Assembly: GCF_030512175.1 (NCBI RefSeq)
Contig: NZ_JAULBL010000002.1
Span: 1,114,149 to 1,178,148, forward strand
DNA from: Paeniglutamicibacter sulfureus
Lineage (GTDB): Bacteria; Actinomycetota; Actinomycetes; Actinomycetales; Micrococcaceae
DNA: 64,000 nucleotides
Direction: 5' to 3'
The translations under genes were made by a program, and so were the position numbers. A model generated the notes under the pieces. It was not told where the DNA came from and searched no databases. It saw only the letters and a list, made by a program, of their open reading frames with translations. Below, piece by piece: positions 62,755 to 64,000 of the stretch (its first letter is position 1; each line of letters begins with the position of its first letter).

Positions 62755-63600
62755 ATGAACCTCATTCCACCGCCGTTGGCCGTGACCGGGTCCACCGGGG
62801 AGCTCGGCGGCAGGGTCGCCGCACTGCTCAGTGCCGCCGGGGTCAAGCAGCGCCTGCTGGCCAGGACGCCGCGCAAGGCGCCGCCGCTTGACGGTGCCAC
62901 CGTGCTGCAGGCCGCCTACGAAAACACGTCAGGCACGCGCACGGCACTGGCGGGGGCCGAGACGGTGTTCATGGTCTCCGCGTCCGAAAGCCGTGACCGC
63001 TTGGAGCAACATTGCGACTTCGTCGATGCGGCGGTTGCGGCCGGGGTGCACCACCTCATCTACGTTTCGTTTATCGGCGCCGCCCAGGACGCGGTGTTCA
63101 CCCTGGCCCGCGACCACTACGCCACCGAAGAATACATTCGGGCCTCGGGACTCCAGTACACGTTCCTGCGCGACAACTTCTACGCTGATTTCCTGCCTGA
63201 CCTGGTGGGGGCGGACGGGGTTATCCGCGGGCCGGGCGGCGACGGCAAGGCCGCCGTGGTTGCCCGGGCCGACGTGGCGCGCACGGCAGCGGCGATCCTG
63301 CGCGAACCGGGCAGGCATCTTGGGGCGACCTACGAGCTAACCGGCCCCGAGGCGCTGTCACTGGCTGAAGTCGCGCAGATCCTGAGCAACGTTGGCCCGC
63401 GGCAGGTCTCCTACGTGGACGAGACGGTCCAGGAGGCCTACGCCTCGCGGGCTTCCTACGGGGCTCCGCAGTGGCAACTCGACGCCTGGGTCTCCACTTA
63501 CCAGGCGATCGCCGCCGGCGCACTTGAAAACGTCAGCGGCGACATCGAGCGGATCACCGGGCAGCCGCCGATGTCGCTTGCTCAGTTGCTGCGCTCCTAG
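62755..63600 (+). CDS. NmrA-family NAD(P)-binding protein
   Basis: The 281-residue protein has the NAD(P) loop VTGSTGELGGRVA (about 10-22) and the NmrA/QOR2-like body (FMVSASESRDRLEQH, YVSFIGAAQDAVFTLARDHYATE). Like E. coli QorB it may be an NADPH:quinone reductase; some members are redox sensors. ATG 62755 follows GGTGGA by 8 bases. Confidence 0.85.
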   Translation: MNLIPPPLAVTGSTGELGGRVAALLSAAGVKQRLLARTPRKAPPLDGATVLQAAYENTSGTRTALAGAETVFMVSASESRDRLEQHCDFVDAAVAAGVHHLIYVSFIGAAQDAVFTLARDHYATEEYIRASGLQYTFLRDNFYADFLPDLVGADGVIRGPGGDGKAAVVARADVARTAAAILREPGRHLGATYELTGPEALSLAEVAQILSNVGPRQVSYVDETVQEAYASRASYGAPQWQLDAWVSTYQAIAAGALENVSGDIERITGQPPMSLAQLLRS

Positions 63601-63750
63601 CTGCGCGACTCTGTCAGCTGGCGTGCACCAATGTGAGTGTAAATCGAACGGCACTCGGTCTCCTTTGCTGCCCGGCCTTGGCCTGGGAGGGCTTGTTGTG
63701 GCTGCCATGATGTTGTGTCCGTTGCGGTGATCGAATCTTTTTCCTAGTAA

Positions 63751-63792
63751 TTGAAGCCACGGCTTCAAGCTGTCGGTGGTGTCTTCTATGAT
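63751..63792 (+). promoter_or_regulatory. Palindrome and promoter before the last gene
   Basis: TTGAAGCC-AC-GGCTTCAA (63751-63768) is a perfect inverted repeat. TTCAAG (63764-63769) and TATGAT (63787-63792) are spaced by 17 bp. Transcription would start at about the ATG at 63799, so the mRNA may be leaderless. Confidence 0.5.
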
Positions 63793-63798
63793 TGGGGT

Positions 63799-64000
63799 AT
63801 GGCAGCGACGTCATCGAGCAGCGGTTCCGGCAGCATCCTGGATGTTGTCGATGAGGAACTGTCCTACGGGGCGCTTTTGGGTCGCGGGTTGGACATGGGT
63901 GTCCTGATGGCCGAGTACCTCGTGCGTACCGGGCCCGATGGGGTGCGGGCCATGGCACGGGCGGTGAACCTGGCCACGGCCCAGGACGATGGCTTCGAAT
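63799..64000 (+). CDS. Unidentified protein, 3'-truncated by the window edge
   Basis: The frame (MAATSSSSGSGSILDVVDEELSY...) runs to the last base without a stop; 67 residues are visible, with a Ser/Gly-rich start and a helical stretch (GVLMAEYLVRTGPDGV). No ribosome site precedes it but a promoter sits just upstream. I cannot assign a family from this part. Arthrobacter DUF222/HNH proteins often start similarly, but that is only a guess. Confidence 0.55.
   Translation, partial: MAATSSSSGSGSILDVVDEELSYGALLGRGLDMGVLMAEYLVRTGPDGVRAMARAVNLATAQDDGFE

Noticed and set aside
1-64000. CRISPR arrays, insertion sequences, prophage or conjugative genes
   Set aside because: I found no regularly spaced repeats, transposase, integrase, terminase or relaxase motifs.

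Overview
The window is high-GC, densely packed DNA from an actinobacterium. The gene set (putrescine oxidase very like the Rhodococcus/Kocuria enzymes, an Actinobacteria-type biotin carboxylase-BCCP fusion, monofunctional-regulator-free PutA, LapA/DUF456 small membrane proteins) points to the Micrococcaceae, an Arthrobacter-like soil organism. That placement is an inference from gene content; no rRNA marker is present. I see no insertion sequence, prophage, integrase or CRISPR array. Most of the window is ordinary chromosomal metabolism with many catabolic operons, each next to its own regulator.

Layout. 1-9.6 kb: the 3' end of a DUF1445 (YcsI-like) gene, an adenine deaminase, an MFS transporter, a decayed ABC ATPase, a SurA-like lipoprotein, then a minus-strand operon pxpA - pxpBC fusion - biotin carboxylase/BCCP fusion - GntR(FCD) regulator with a palindrome upstream (5-oxoproline or lactam/amide use). 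9.7-11.4 kb: small membrane or unknown proteins. 11.5-16.2 kb: an SDR, a TetR regulator, a thioesterase, an alpha/beta hydrolase and a quinone-oxidoreductase-like enzyme; two promoters here carry the same TetR-type palindrome, and the SDR leader holds the last codons of a lost old-yellow-enzyme gene. 16.2-20.9 kb: putrescine catabolism (TetR, putrescine oxidase, tandem universal stress protein, APC permease). 21.1-25.8 kb: isopentenyl-diphosphate isomerase, then etfB-etfA-cytochrome b561-like protein-acyl-CoA dehydrogenase, which reads as a fatty/branched acyl-CoA oxidation electron route. 26-27.6 kb: RidA with an Lrp/AsnC regulator, an orphan terminator, and a small MerR/excisionase-type HTH protein.

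27.6-38.3 kb: tRNA-Ala(CGC), a DUF4232 membrane protein, an AlaDH/PNT-family dehydrogenase, AlkB, an endonuclease/exonuclease/phosphatase protein, a ferredoxin-reductase-like flavoprotein, an MFS exporter with TetR, tRNA-Ala(GGC), a flavodoxin-like protein and a secreted two-SH3 polysaccharide deacetylase. 38.3-44.8 kb: Ogt, a TIGR01777 epimerase, an MmyB-type regulator, dihydroxy-acid dehydratase IlvD and an S10 serine carboxypeptidase. 44.9-51.4 kb: proline use (PutP, LysR regulator, PutA). 51.4-56.8 kb: a DUF2975/Xre pair, and a histidine kinase - response regulator - ABC-2 exporter operon joined by ATGA overlaps. 57-64 kb: a GH15 glycosidase, a Tat-exported metallophosphoesterase, an MFS exporter, a thioesterase, an orphan MbcA/ParS-type antitoxin-like protein, an NmrA-family protein, and the start of an unidentified gene.

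I do not claim a wholly new system. The most worthwhile leads are the separately encoded urea-carboxylase-like set in the pxp operon, the ETF/cytochrome b/acyl-CoA dehydrogenase cassette without a visible ETF:quinone oxidoreductase, the shared operator linking the SDR and hydrolase/reductase operons with its old-yellow-enzyme relic, and the orphan antitoxin-like gene.
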